The notes: generated from the letters alone by a model not told the origin. Shown: positions 17,111-24,670, counted from the first letter of the stretch. The stretch: DNA of 24,843 nucleotides from Prevotella sp. UBA1104 (GCA_002314055.1 DCBP01000090.1:1-24843), one strand, 5' to 3'. Numbers and translations: made by a program.

Positions 17111-18658
17111 ATGAAGAAAATCTACACTTTGATTGCCCTTGCCATGACCTCATCGGCATTATGGGCGCAGGCGACAGGACAGTCTGCTACACCAAAAGCT
17201 GTTGTTGCAGCATCGACAGAACTGCCTTCTGCCGAAACCTTAATCAGTTCTACTCCCGAAGGAACACTGTATAAGGACATGTATCATTCGGCAAATGTAT
17301 ACGTGGAATACGGCGGAGCTGCCTTTAACCGTACGTACGACGGATATGTGGGCAACGTGGTTGTCTCTGCCGACGGCAAGAAGATTTACATGAAAGACCC
17401 TTTCATAAAACTTGCGCCCGGAACATGGCTCGAAGGTGACCTTAGTGCCGACGGTACTGCCGAGTTTAAGTTTCCGCAGATGATATACAATAAGGGCGGC
17501 GTTACCGGCTATGCATGGAAGATGATTATCGCCAACGGCAATATCGGTATCGACGAGACTACACAGAGCGTGAAATTTAAGTGGGACGGCAGTAAGCTTT
17601 CCCAAGAGAACACCTCCGACCTCATCGGAATGCTTAACGAGAAAAGCGAGTGGATGGGCTATGGTGCGTCAGAGGCTGTATATAGCGTGATGACTGATGT
17701 TGCAGCGAAACCGGCAGATGAGACTAAGGCTGAAACTTACCGCATGACGTATTACAATGCCGAGGGTAATGTAAAGACTGCATCGACAAGGGTTGTTGTT
17801 GACGGCACGGATATATATATCGGTGATATCTACGACCCAGGGTTCTGGGTGAAGGGTACGTTGAACGGAAACAAGGCATCGTTCCCGATGCAGTATCTTG
17901 GTGTGCATGCCAATGCGTCGCATGCCTATATGATTCCGTTTGATGCAGACTCATATCAGGTATTGTCGTCGCTTGATTTCACGTACAATTCGACTACCGG
18001 TTCTCTTTCTGCCGACAAGGCGATTCTTGTAAACCTTGGTAATACCGGTCTTTCTGCACTCGAAATGTTTGTTGCCCCGTCGCTAAGTAAGGTGAGCTAC
18101 ACTGTTGAAGCTCCTGCAAAGCCTGTGATTCTACAGTGTAAGCCTGTCGGATACGAGAGTGGCAATTATGGCGTTTTCGTATATAAACTAACTACGAATT
18201 CTGTTAGTGGCAAACAGCTCAACCAGGATAATATATACTATAATATCTATCTTGACGACGAACTGTACACCTTCCCGACTTCGCTTTATGCTTATATCAA
18301 AAACGATATAACCGATGTTCCTTATGCTTTTACCGACAGTTACAGAAACTGGTCGGGCAGTCAGGGACTTGACTTTATTGCCGACAATGGTGAGCAAACT
18401 ATCTTTGTTTACAAGGACTACACCAAACTCGGAGTGAAAGCAATATATGTTGACGGCGATCAGCGTCTTGAGTCGGAGCTGGCAGAAAAATCTGTTACTA
18501 CCGGTATCGACAATGCTGCTGCCGAGGGCAAGGCTATAAAGAGCGTCAGCTATACCGACCTCAATGGAGCTCGCATTTCCCGTCCATCGCATGGCGTCTA
18601 TCTCCAGACTACCACTTATGCCGACGGTGAGACAAAGACGGTTAAGGTTGTGAAATAA
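17111..18658 (+). CDS. Secreted protein of an unrecognised paralogous family, intact copy
   Basis: This 515-aa protein is the intact paralogue of the gene at 15360. A Sec signal peptide (MKKIYTLIALAMTSSALWAQ) fixes the ATG at 17111, although the frame stays open to 17018. Two related beta-rich units follow. One (about residues 82-126) has VVVSADGKKIYMKDP, then TWLEGDL, then FPQMIY. The second has VVVDGTDIYIGDI, then FWVKGTL, then FPMQYLG. A linker strand region (APAKPVILQCKPVGYESGNY) and a tail with KSVSYTDLNGARISRPSHGV and a terminal VKVVK follow. The tail resembles a type IX secretion sorting domain, suggesting export across the outer membrane. The repeats recall beta-propeller or beta-sandwich blades, but no known domain could be assigned. 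It lies 103 nt after its paralogue and is followed by a strong terminator. Confidence 0.8.
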   Translation: MKKIYTLIALAMTSSALWAQATGQSATPKAVVAASTELPSAETLISSTPEGTLYKDMYHSANVYVEYGGAAFNRTYDGYVGNVVVSADGKKIYMKDPFIKLAPGTWLEGDLSADGTAEFKFPQMIYNKGGVTGYAWKMIIANGNIGIDETTQSVKFKWDGSKLSQENTSDLIGMLNEKSEWMGYGASEAVYSVMTDVAAKPADETKAETYRMTYYNAEGNVKTASTRVVVDGTDIYIGDIYDPGFWVKGTLNGNKASFPMQYLGVHANASHAYMIPFDADSYQVLSSLDFTYNSTTGSLSADKAILVNLGNTGLSALEMFVAPSLSKVSYTVEAPAKPVILQCKPVGYESGNYGVFVYKLTTNSVSGKQLNQDNIYYNIYLDDELYTFPTSLYAYIKNDITDVPYAFTDSYRNWSGSQGLDFIADNGEQTIFVYKDYTKLGVKAIYVDGDQRLESELAEKSVTTGIDNAAAEGKAIKSVSYTDLNGARISRPSHGVYLQTTTYADGETKTVKVVK

Positions 18659-18662
18659 AGTA

Positions 18663-18706
18663 AGCGGACTGAGCCATCAAGTGGTGGCTACAGTCCGCTT
18701 TTTTTT
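18663..18706 (+). terminator. Intrinsic terminator after the secreted paralogues
   Basis: AGCGGACTG (18663-18671) pairs with CAGTCCGCT (18691-18699), with an inner AGCCA/TGGCT extension across one bulge, followed by a run of eight T residues. It closes the plus-strand unit before the convergent rhaD gene. Confidence 0.9.
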
Positions 18707-18772
18707 ATATCGTATCCATTCCTAAGCCCCGAAAGACAGTCTTTCTCGGTAGGAAATGAAACTTCAGCAGTT

Positions 18773-19582
18773 TTACTTAGGCAGATTGAAAGCTTCTGTC
18801 ATCTCAGCCATCTGCTCCTGACTCATACCTTCCGGTTCGAAGCCCATGCATTTAGAGTCGATATATATCTTGGCACTCTTCGAGAGCACGTCAATCTGGT
18901 CGAAAGCATCCATCACGTCAAGTCCTTTGGCAAATACACCATGCTTCTCCCACAGTACAACATCATAGTCCTCAAGTTCCTTCAGTGTAGCGTCGGCAAG
19001 AGTGTTAGAGCCCGGCAGCTCGTAAGGTACCACACCGAGACCTAACGGACAGAATGCCTTTGTTTCAGGAATCATGCTCCACAAAATATTAGTAAGCACA
19101 TCCTTAGCCAAGAATTTGCGGTTATGGCTCATTGCCACGAGCTCAATAGGATGAGTATGAACCGTTGCCTTATATGCAGAACCGGTTTCGATGAGGTGTG
19201 CATGAACGGTAAGGTGTGATGGCAGCTCACTTGTAGGCATCACGGCATTGTCGGCAATGATTACATAGCTGGCGCAGTCGTCGAGGATACGTATCACGCT
19301 ACCGTTGTCCATCGGGCGGCGTGCCAGGTCGCGCATGCGCTTGCCTGTTCCCTTGCAGTAGAAGTAGCAACCTTTCAGAGCAGGAAGAGTTACTCCAATC
19401 TGCTTTACGTCGCTGATTGCCGGCATTGCCTTAATCTCGTCGTCAACAAACTCTGTTACGTTTACTGTGATGTTTCCGCCATTACGCTCGGCCCATCCGT
19501 TCTGCCACAGATATCCGGCAACTTCTGCTATTTTCTCAACTTCAGTTCTCAAGCCCTGACGTCCTTCAAGAATACTTTTCAT
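18773..19582 (-). CDS. rhaD: Rhamnulose-1-phosphate aldolase
   Basis: RhaD is a zinc-dependent class II aldolase that splits L-rhamnulose 1-phosphate into dihydroxyacetone phosphate and L-lactaldehyde, the last committed step of rhamnose breakdown. The 269-aa length matches the E. coli enzyme (about 274 aa). The active-site residues are visible: GGNIT near residue 35 for phosphate binding, the catalytic Glu in TSELPSHL (E119), and the zinc ligands H142 and H144 (VHTHP) and H214 (WEKHG). The closely related fuculose aldolase is shorter, about 215 aa, so RhaD is preferred. No rhaA, rhaB or rhaT lies in the window, so it is isolated from other rhamnose genes here. A promoter-like palindrome lies about 100 nt upstream. 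Confidence 0.93.
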   Translation of the reverse strand: MKSILEGRQGLRTEVEKIAEVAGYLWQNGWAERNGGNITVNVTEFVDDEIKAMPAISDVKQIGVTLPALKGCYFYCKGTGKRMRDLARRPMDNGSVIRILDDCASYVIIADNAVMPTSELPSHLTVHAHLIETGSAYKATVHTHPIELVAMSHNRKFLAKDVLTNILWSMIPETKAFCPLGLGVVPYELPGSNTLADATLKELEDYDVVLWEKHGVFAKGLDVMDAFDQIDVLSKSAKIYIDSKCMGFEPEGMSQEQMAEMTEAFNLPK

Positions 19583-19680
19583 AATATGTTTTTGTTTTTA
19601 TTAGTGTTTTCTGTATAAGATAAGCTGCATCTCGGAATAAGAAATGAATGAATTCATTTCGTTCTTCTCTCGATTTGCAT

Positions 19681-19718
19681 TATCTTTGGCAAAGATACTG
19701 CAAATAATCATAACACAA
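19681..19718 (-). promoter_or_regulatory. rhaD promoter with a palindromic -7 element
   Basis: TATCTTTGgCAAAGATA (19681-19697) is a perfect inverted repeat holding the -7 motif TATCTTTG on both strands. On the minus strand a TTG (19718-19716) stands about 18 nt before it, near the -33 position. The leader to the rhaD ATG would be about 100 nt and contains a 12-bp palindrome AATGAATTCATT (19647-19658). A plus-strand product is not supported. Confidence 0.45.
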
Positions 19719-19842
19719 CTTGTAGGAAATGATTTTTGTCCTATTTTTTTTGAGAATGGATATTTATTATTGAAGTTTGGGATATAGCCGATTGTCAAGG
19801 ATTGTCTGTTATTGTCGTTTTTATCAAACGCTGTCGGTATTT

Positions 19843-19869
19843 CTATGTTGCACCTTTGGTGCAGCATAG
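19843..19869. repeat. Tight 12-bp hairpin upstream of rhaD
   Basis: CTATGTTGCACC (19843-19854) pairs with GGTGCAGCATAG (19858-19869) around a TTT loop, with one G-T wobble. There is no T-run on either side. Its role is unknown. The surrounding 19700-19950 shows no convincing gene. Confidence 0.5.
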
Positions 19870-20127
19870 CAGCACTTTTGTTGCCACTATTGTTTAACTG
19901 AGGTAATTGTTGTAATAGAGGTTCTGTGTTACTGCCAACAGGAATTTCAAGACCGGCTTTGGTTCTTCGTCAATTTAGGTGGTAAGAATTTTAGACGAAA
20001 ACCTATCCTGTATTATTCATATGATAATATATTCAGAATGTATATTATTTGAAGTTAGATAGAATTTTTTAGACAAATACAATAAAACCCCCGAACCAAG
20101 TACCCCCCCCTCGTTCCTCGGGGTAGC

Positions 20128-20188
20128 CGCTGTGTTGTCATATTTCTTTACGAGAACGAGTTCTCGACAGAAATATGCCGACACAACG
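20128..20188. repeat. Long imperfect hairpin inside the MITE-like element
   Basis: CGAGAA (20151-20156) pairs with TTCTCG (20161-20166) around a 4-nt loop. CATATTTCT (20139-20147) pairs with AGAAATATG (20169-20177), and the outer TGTGTTG region pairs imperfectly with CGACACAACG. A short AATGCC-TTC-GGCATT hairpin with a T-run follows at 20190-20207 and could act as a terminator on the plus strand. Confidence 0.7.
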
Positions 20189-20215
20189 CCAATGCCTTCG
20201 GCATTTTTACTTGTT

Positions 20216-20387
20216 TCGGGCGATAAACATAAAAAACAAAGGACAATCATTTTACAACCCTTAAAACATTGTATAATTAAGATATATCTATCTTGTAAAG
20301 ACAAGAATTGCAGTATTTTCTTACACTCTGTTTTAATTGTATCTTACAAAAGATTGATTTCCTTTGTTTTTTATGTTTATCTCCCGA
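20216..20387. repeat. Nested inverted repeat inside the MITE-like element
   Basis: The arm 20216-20243 and its complement at 20360-20387 match over 28 positions with one mismatch, including 22 identical bases (20222-20243 against 20360-20381). The 116-bp centre is AT-rich and has no gene. No target duplication was seen around this inner pair. Confidence 0.75.
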
Positions 20388-20484
20388 TGTCGTTTTGTAG
20401 GTTTTCGTCTAAAAATACCACCTAAATTGATGAAGAACCCCGGCTTTGTCTATTTCGTTTCCTACCACTTGTATAAAAAATGAG

Positions 20485-20610
20485 AAAGGTGAGGGGAATC
20501 GTGATGGGTGAGGGGTGTGAGGGGTAAAATTCTACCCTCACACTTACCCTCACACATTCAATAGTTTGTTATTCAGAGAGTTATAGTGAATGTGTGAGGG
20601 TGTGAGGGTA
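20485..20610. repeat. GTGAGGG-type direct and inverted repeat cluster
   Basis: Several copies of a GTGAGGG unit lie in both orientations. TACCCTCACAC occurs twice (20533-20543 and 20545-20555). Its complement GTGTGAGGGGTA lies at 20515-20526, and TGAATGTGTGAGGGT-GTGAGGGTA at 20587-20610. The outer arms pair as 15 + 9 bp with a 4-nt bulge, but the first pair can also form its own hairpin, so alternative folds are possible. It lies just past the 3' end of the SulP gene. Confidence 0.75.
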
Positions 20611-20691
20611 AAAAGCATGAAAAAAAATTTTTAATTTATTATAGTCCTATTCTTATTAGCTTTGTCGTTTTACCTGTTTAATTCATATAGG

Positions 20692-22371
20692 TTAAACTTC
20701 GCCAACAATCTCCTTGGCCCTTTCAAGTGCAATGTTGATATGGCTGCAGATATTCTCCTTGCCGACAGAGTCGTAGAAGCCAGCCTTTTCAAGGGCTGCA
20801 TGAACACTGGGGTTAACACCGGAGAGGACAACCTGAATACCCTCCTTCTTGCTCATAGCACAGAGGTTGGTAAGGTTGTGGATACCTGTGGAATCGACAA
20901 ACGGCACCTTTCTCATTCGGATGATGCGAACCTTCGGGCGGTCGCCAAAAGCTGCCATTATTTCCTCGAAACGGTTGCCGGCACCGAAGAAATACGGTCC
21001 GTTAATCTCATACACCTCAACACCCTTTGGAATAGTAAGATGCTCAAGGTTTCCCTTTATCATGTCGCTCTCCTCGTTAATCTCATCCATGATAAGCTTC
21101 ACGTCGGTAGTCTCCGACATTCGTTTCATGAACAGCAGACAGGCGATAATCAGTCCTACCTCGATAGCCACGGTAAGGTCGAAGATGATAGTCAGGAAGA
21201 AAGTTATAAGCAATACCGACACGTCGCTCTTCGGGTTTTTCATCAAGGCGAGGAAGGAGCGCCATCCGCACATTCCGTATGACACGATTACGAGGACTCC
21301 GGCAAGACAAGCCATAGGGATATACTTGGCGAGAGGCATGAAGAAGAGGAAGATAAGCATAAGCACTACGGCATGGATGATGCCCGCAATTGGAGTCTTT
21401 CCGCCGTTGTTGATATTCGTCATGGTACGGGCGATGGCTCCCGTTGCCGGTATTCCGCCAAACAGCGGCGAGGCGAGGTTGGCCACACCTTGTGCGATAA
21501 GTTCGGTATTGGAATTGTGGTGGTCGCCGATAACACCGTCGGCCACTGTTGCCGAGAGTAGCGACTCTATGGCACCGAGCACGGCAATGGTCAATGCCGG
21601 GGCGACAAGGCTCTTTATCGTCTCCCATGTCAGTTCCGGCATGTGGGCCTCAGGGATGGCGTTACTAACGGAGAAACGGTCGCCGATGGTCTCGATTGTA
21701 GTAACTCCGGCAAACTGCTTCAGTAGCAGTGCGGCTACGGTCATTACGATGATTGCAACAAGAGACCCGGGGATTTTCTTGCTGAATTTCGGGGTGATGG
21801 CAATTATCGCCACACTGAGAATGCCGACAGCGGCACACCACCAGTCTATGGTGTTGAAATTAGTAATATAACACCACCATTTCTCAACGAAATCGCTCGG
21901 CACCTTGTCGATAGAAAGTCCGAAGAGGTCTTTTATCTGTGTTGTGAAGATTGTAACGGCAATTCCGCTCGTAAATCCCACAACGATAGGGTAGGGAATG
22001 AATTTTATGATTGTTCCGAGATGCAACACTCCGAAGAGGATGAGGAATGCGCCAGCCATGAGAGTGGCAATTGTCAGTCCCTCGAAGCCATACTGCTGTA
22101 TGATGCCATAGATGATAATGATGAAAGCTCCGGTTGGTCCGCCTATCTGCACCTTGCTGCCGCCGAGCAACGAGATGATGAATCCGGCAACGATAGCCGT
22201 GATGATTCCTTTTTCTGGAGTTACGCCAGAGGCGATACCGAAGGCTATGGCGAGTGGAAGTGCCACGATGCCTACTATTATTCCCGCCATGAGGTCAGAC
22301 ATGAAAGTCTTCTTGTTGTAGTTCTTGAGTGTTGAAAACAACTGTGGTCTGAAATCTAATGTACTGTTCAT
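20692..22371 (-). CDS. SulP family inorganic anion transporter with STAS domain
   Basis: This 559-aa inner-membrane protein belongs to the SulP/SLC26 family, which moves sulfate, bicarbonate or similar anions. Residues about 20-420 form the many-spanning transport domain. It opens with the family stretch DLMAGIIVGIVALPLAIAFG and includes GGSKVQIGGPTGAFI and an NSNTELIAQGVANLASPLFG loop with GGIPATGAIARTMTN. A cytoplasmic STAS domain follows (about 445-550), with VPFVDSTGIHNL in the position of the anti-sigma-antagonist signature. The transported ion cannot be fixed; bicarbonate or sulfate are both possible. The gene is downstream of and on the same strand as a two-component pair, 149 nt away. 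A terminator-like hairpin lies in its leader. Length and motifs are normal. Confidence 0.92.
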   Translation of the reverse strand: MNSTLDFRPQLFSTLKNYNKKTFMSDLMAGIIVGIVALPLAIAFGIASGVTPEKGIITAIVAGFIISLLGGSKVQIGGPTGAFIIIIYGIIQQYGFEGLTIATLMAGAFLILFGVLHLGTIIKFIPYPIVVGFTSGIAVTIFTTQIKDLFGLSIDKVPSDFVEKWWCYITNFNTIDWWCAAVGILSVAIIAITPKFSKKIPGSLVAIIVMTVAALLLKQFAGVTTIETIGDRFSVSNAIPEAHMPELTWETIKSLVAPALTIAVLGAIESLLSATVADGVIGDHHNSNTELIAQGVANLASPLFGGIPATGAIARTMTNINNGGKTPIAGIIHAVVLMLIFLFFMPLAKYIPMACLAGVLVIVSYGMCGWRSFLALMKNPKSDVSVLLITFFLTIIFDLTVAIEVGLIIACLLFMKRMSETTDVKLIMDEINEESDMIKGNLEHLTIPKGVEVYEINGPYFFGAGNRFEEIMAAFGDRPKVRIIRMRKVPFVDSTGIHNLTNLCAMSKKEGIQVVLSGVNPSVHAALEKAGFYDSVGKENICSHINIALERAKEIVGEV

Positions 22372-22389
22372 TTTACTTTATTACTGTGG

Positions 22390-22431
22390 AAAAATAAAAA
22401 AGGCAGTTCTGCTGTCTCCGGCAGAACTGCC
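22390..22431 (-). terminator. Terminator-like hairpin in the SulP leader
   Basis: GGCAGTTCTGC (22402-22412) and GCAGAACTGCC (22421-22431) form a perfect 11-bp stem with an 8-nt loop. On the minus strand it is followed by TTTTTTATTTTT (22401-22390), a full intrinsic terminator. It can end transcripts from the two-component genes. It also lies downstream of the predicted SulP promoter, 18 nt before the SulP ATG, so it may act as an attenuator. Confidence 0.88.
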
Positions 22432-22456
22432 CATATCCTGAATGAAATATTGGGTG

Positions 22457-22485
22457 CAAAAGTAATAAAATATATTGAAAGGACA
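22457..22485 (-). promoter_or_regulatory. Predicted SulP promoter
   Basis: On the minus strand TTTG (22485-22482) is followed after 17 nt by TACTTTTG (22464-22457), close to the Bacteroidetes TTTG-N19-TAnnTTTG consensus. No other -7 motif lies between here and the SulP ATG, in particular none after the hairpin. Confidence 0.6.
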
Positions 22486-22520
22486 AAAGAAAAGTTAAGA
22501 AAGCTGAATTTTTCTTTTGT

Positions 22521-23924
22521 CTATTTCTTTAGTGTGAAATCAAACACCAGTCCTCCGTTGTCGCCGTTCTTTACGCTTATTGTGCCTCCATGCAGCAACA
22601 CGGCATTCTTTACGATGGCAAGTCCGAGTCCTGTTCCTCCCATCTTGCGGCTTCTGCCCTTGTCCACACGGTAGAATCGCTCGAAAAGTCGGGCAAGATG
22701 CTCGTGTGGCACTCCCACACCGTTGTCGCTGAAAGTAAAATGCCATTTGTCGCCTTCGTCCCTTGCGCTCAGCGTTATTGTTGTTCCCTGTCCGGCGTAT
22801 GCAATGGCATTGTCGGTTAGATTGCGGAACACGCTATATATCAGCGACTGGTTTCCTCGTATCTTCAAGCTTTCGGGCAGACTGCATACAAAGTTCATTT
22901 TGTTCTCTTCCATTTGCAGTGCCGTTTCCCGCTGGATGTTATCTACGAGCTGTACCACGTCTATATCGTCGAAGTCGGTGAGCATCTCCGAGGCATCATC
23001 GAGACGGTTTAGTGTAGAGATGTCGCGGAGCAGCGATGACAGTCGCTGTGCCTGTGCATAGCAGCGCTGCAAGAACTGTTCCTTCATCTTCTCGTCAATC
23101 TTAGGATTGTCGAGAATGGTTTCCAAGTATCCCATGATACTCGCCACGGGAGTCTTTAGCTCGTGGGCGATATTCTGAGTTAGCTGTCGTTTTAGAATGT
23201 TCTGCTCCTGTTTAGTATGCTGCAACCGCTTGTATATCTTGATAATTTTTTCGGCAATTTCGCCCAGCTCGTCGTTCGGGAAAGCCACGAGGTCTTCAGT
23301 CTCCAGGCTCTCGTTGTGGTCGGCGCGGTTGGCAAAGGTTCGCAGTTTCTGTATGTTCATTCCCAGCCGGTGGGTGAAGCGGTATAGCAACACCGTCAGT
23401 AATAGCATGGCAACGAGCGAGAACCATACATAATGCTGGTCGGTCTGGAGCATGCGTGCCAGACTCGTGTTATACGGCAGGGCACTCCTTATTATAAAAT
23501 TCTGCTTCGGAAAACTCGTGGCGGAATAGAAAAACGACTGTCCGAGAGTGGAACTCTTGCGGTCGATGTCGTATCCCGAACCGTTTTTCAGTGCTTCGCG
23601 AATCTCGTCTCTTCCGAGATGGTTTTCAAAAGTGGCGTAGTTCTTGAACTTATTGTCGTAGAACACTCTTCCTTTCATATCAATAAGTGTTACACGCAAA
23701 TCCGGCTCGTAATGAGTTCGTACATAGCGGTCGATGCTGCTCTCCGACATGTTTCTGTTTAGTTCCAGCACCTCGGCCATACGCTCGTTGTAGTCCTGGA
23801 GCTTAGTGTCGAGCACGTCAATCTTATACATCTTTTCGCGTTCGTGCTGGAAGACGATGAACGAGGCGGCAAAAAACAGAAATACCGCAACTACACCGAA
23901 ATATAATTTTTTTCCTATCGACAT
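22521..23924 (-). CDS. Sensor histidine kinase
   Basis: This 467-aa membrane kinase is the sensor of the two-component pair. A first transmembrane helix (about residues 8-26) is followed by a periplasmic domain of about 140 residues. A second helix (about 165-182, VWFSLVAMLLLTVLLY) leads through a HAMP-like linker to the kinase core. The phospho-accepting H254 is in IAHELKTPVAS. The ATP-binding domain shows the N box (N371 in LTDNAIAYA), the G1 box DNGVGVP (399-405) and the G2 box GGTGLGLAIVKN (428-439). All catalytic motifs are intact. The signal sensed is unknown; PhoR- and ResE-like kinases have this layout. The ATG at 23924 is 28 nt after the response-regulator stop, so the two form an operon with the regulator first. 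Confidence 0.93.
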   Translation of the reverse strand: MSIGKKLYFGVVAVFLFFAASFIVFQHEREKMYKIDVLDTKLQDYNERMAEVLELNRNMSESSIDRYVRTHYEPDLRVTLIDMKGRVFYDNKFKNYATFENHLGRDEIREALKNGSGYDIDRKSSTLGQSFFYSATSFPKQNFIIRSALPYNTSLARMLQTDQHYVWFSLVAMLLLTVLLYRFTHRLGMNIQKLRTFANRADHNESLETEDLVAFPNDELGEIAEKIIKIYKRLQHTKQEQNILKRQLTQNIAHELKTPVASIMGYLETILDNPKIDEKMKEQFLQRCYAQAQRLSSLLRDISTLNRLDDASEMLTDFDDIDVVQLVDNIQRETALQMEENKMNFVCSLPESLKIRGNQSLIYSVFRNLTDNAIAYAGQGTTITLSARDEGDKWHFTFSDNGVGVPHEHLARLFERFYRVDKGRSRKMGGTGLGLAIVKNAVLLHGGTISVKNGDNGGLVFDFTLKK

Positions 23925-23952
23925 ATGCTAATGATAAATAATTAACTATTCC

Positions 23953-24642
23953 CTACGCATCAAAATAATACCCGAATCCAAGACGGGTGACGATACACTT
24001 TGAGAAGCGTCCTATCTTCTTTCTCAGTCGGGTGATGTTTACATCCACCGTTCTGTCGAGGACGAGCACATCCTTAGGCCAGATGCGGTCGATAAGTTCC
24101 TGGCGCGAGAACACCTTACCCCTTTCGTCGAGCAGTAGGTGAAGAATTTCAAATTCCGTTTTGGTGAAGGGTATATCCTCGCCGTCGATACTGACAGTCT
24201 TCTTGTCGAGATTAAGCTCCAGTCCTTGATAGTTGATTATATTAGACTGTTGCCTGGTTCCGCCATCTTGAGTGCGTCGCAACACAGCCCTGACTCTTAC
24301 AATAACCTCGCGGATAGAGAAAGGTTTGGATATATAGTCGTCGGCACCGAGGTTAAAGCCCGTTACGGTATCATTCTCCGTGTCTTTTGCCGTGAGGAAA
24401 ATGATAGGGATATGTTCGGTCAGTGGTTCCGACTTAATTTTTTTTGCCATAGCAAATCCCGACATGCCGCCCATCATAACATCGAGCAGCAGAAGGTCGT
24501 ATTTCTCCACTCCCATAGAGAGTGCCTCCTCGGCAGAGTTAGCCGTGTCCACGGTGTATCCTTCGGTTTCGAGATTGAATTTCAGAATCTCGCAGAGATC
24601 TTGCTCGTCGTCTACAACAAGCAGCTTATACTTTATATCCAT
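23953..24642 (-). CDS. OmpR/PhoB-family response regulator
   Basis: This 229-aa cytoplasmic regulator pairs with the kinase encoded just downstream. The receiver domain (about 1-125) has the acidic pair D11-D12, the phosphorylated D54 in LLLLDVMMGGMSG, T84 and K106 in the SKPF turn. The C-terminal winged helix (about 135-229) contains FTKTEFEILHLLLDERGKVFS and the recognition-helix region VDVNITRLRKKIG, ending GFGYYFDA, typical of OmpR/PhoB DNA-binding domains. The likely targets are unknown; the neighbouring SulP transporter is a reasonable guess from position. The ATG at 24642 follows a -7 element TATCTTTG at 24678-24671. Confidence 0.95.
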   Translation of the reverse strand: MDIKYKLLVVDDEQDLCEILKFNLETEGYTVDTANSAEEALSMGVEKYDLLLLDVMMGGMSGFAMAKKIKSEPLTEHIPIIFLTAKDTENDTVTGFNLGADDYISKPFSIREVIVRVRAVLRRTQDGGTRQQSNIINYQGLELNLDKKTVSIDGEDIPFTKTEFEILHLLLDERGKVFSRQELIDRIWPKDVLVLDRTVDVNITRLRKKIGRFSKCIVTRLGFGYYFDA

Positions 24643-24670
24643 ATATTATATACGTTTATTGTTTCGGTTG

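Larger units (their letters stand above)
19953..20447. mobile_element. MITE-like non-autonomous element with 8-bp target duplication
   Basis: The element spans 19961-20439 (479 bp). Its ends are imperfect inverted repeats: the left end 19961-20005 begins GGTTCTTCGTCAATTTAGG, and the right end 20398-20439 is its complement with one mismatch in the first 24 nt and a small indel further in. Directly outside, CCGGCTTT occurs on both sides (19953-19960 and 20440-20447), a perfect 8-bp target-site duplication. No transposase gene lies inside; the only open frames are short and unconvincing. GG-TCTT-type termini with an 8-bp duplication recall the ISL3 family, but that link is an inference. The interior holds two further nested inverted repeats. 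Confidence 0.85.

Noticed and set aside
19601..19867. An 88-codon open frame upstream of rhaD
   Set aside because: It overlaps the rhaD promoter palindrome and a hairpin, is AT-biased and shows no domain or plausible start context.
20017..20304. A 95-codon open frame on the minus strand
   Set aside because: It lies within the MITE-like element and runs through its hairpins and poly-C tract; the translation looks like translated repeat DNA.
20485..20610. CRISPR array
   Set aside because: The repeat units are short, unevenly spaced and in both orientations, with no unique spacers of constant length and no cas genes.
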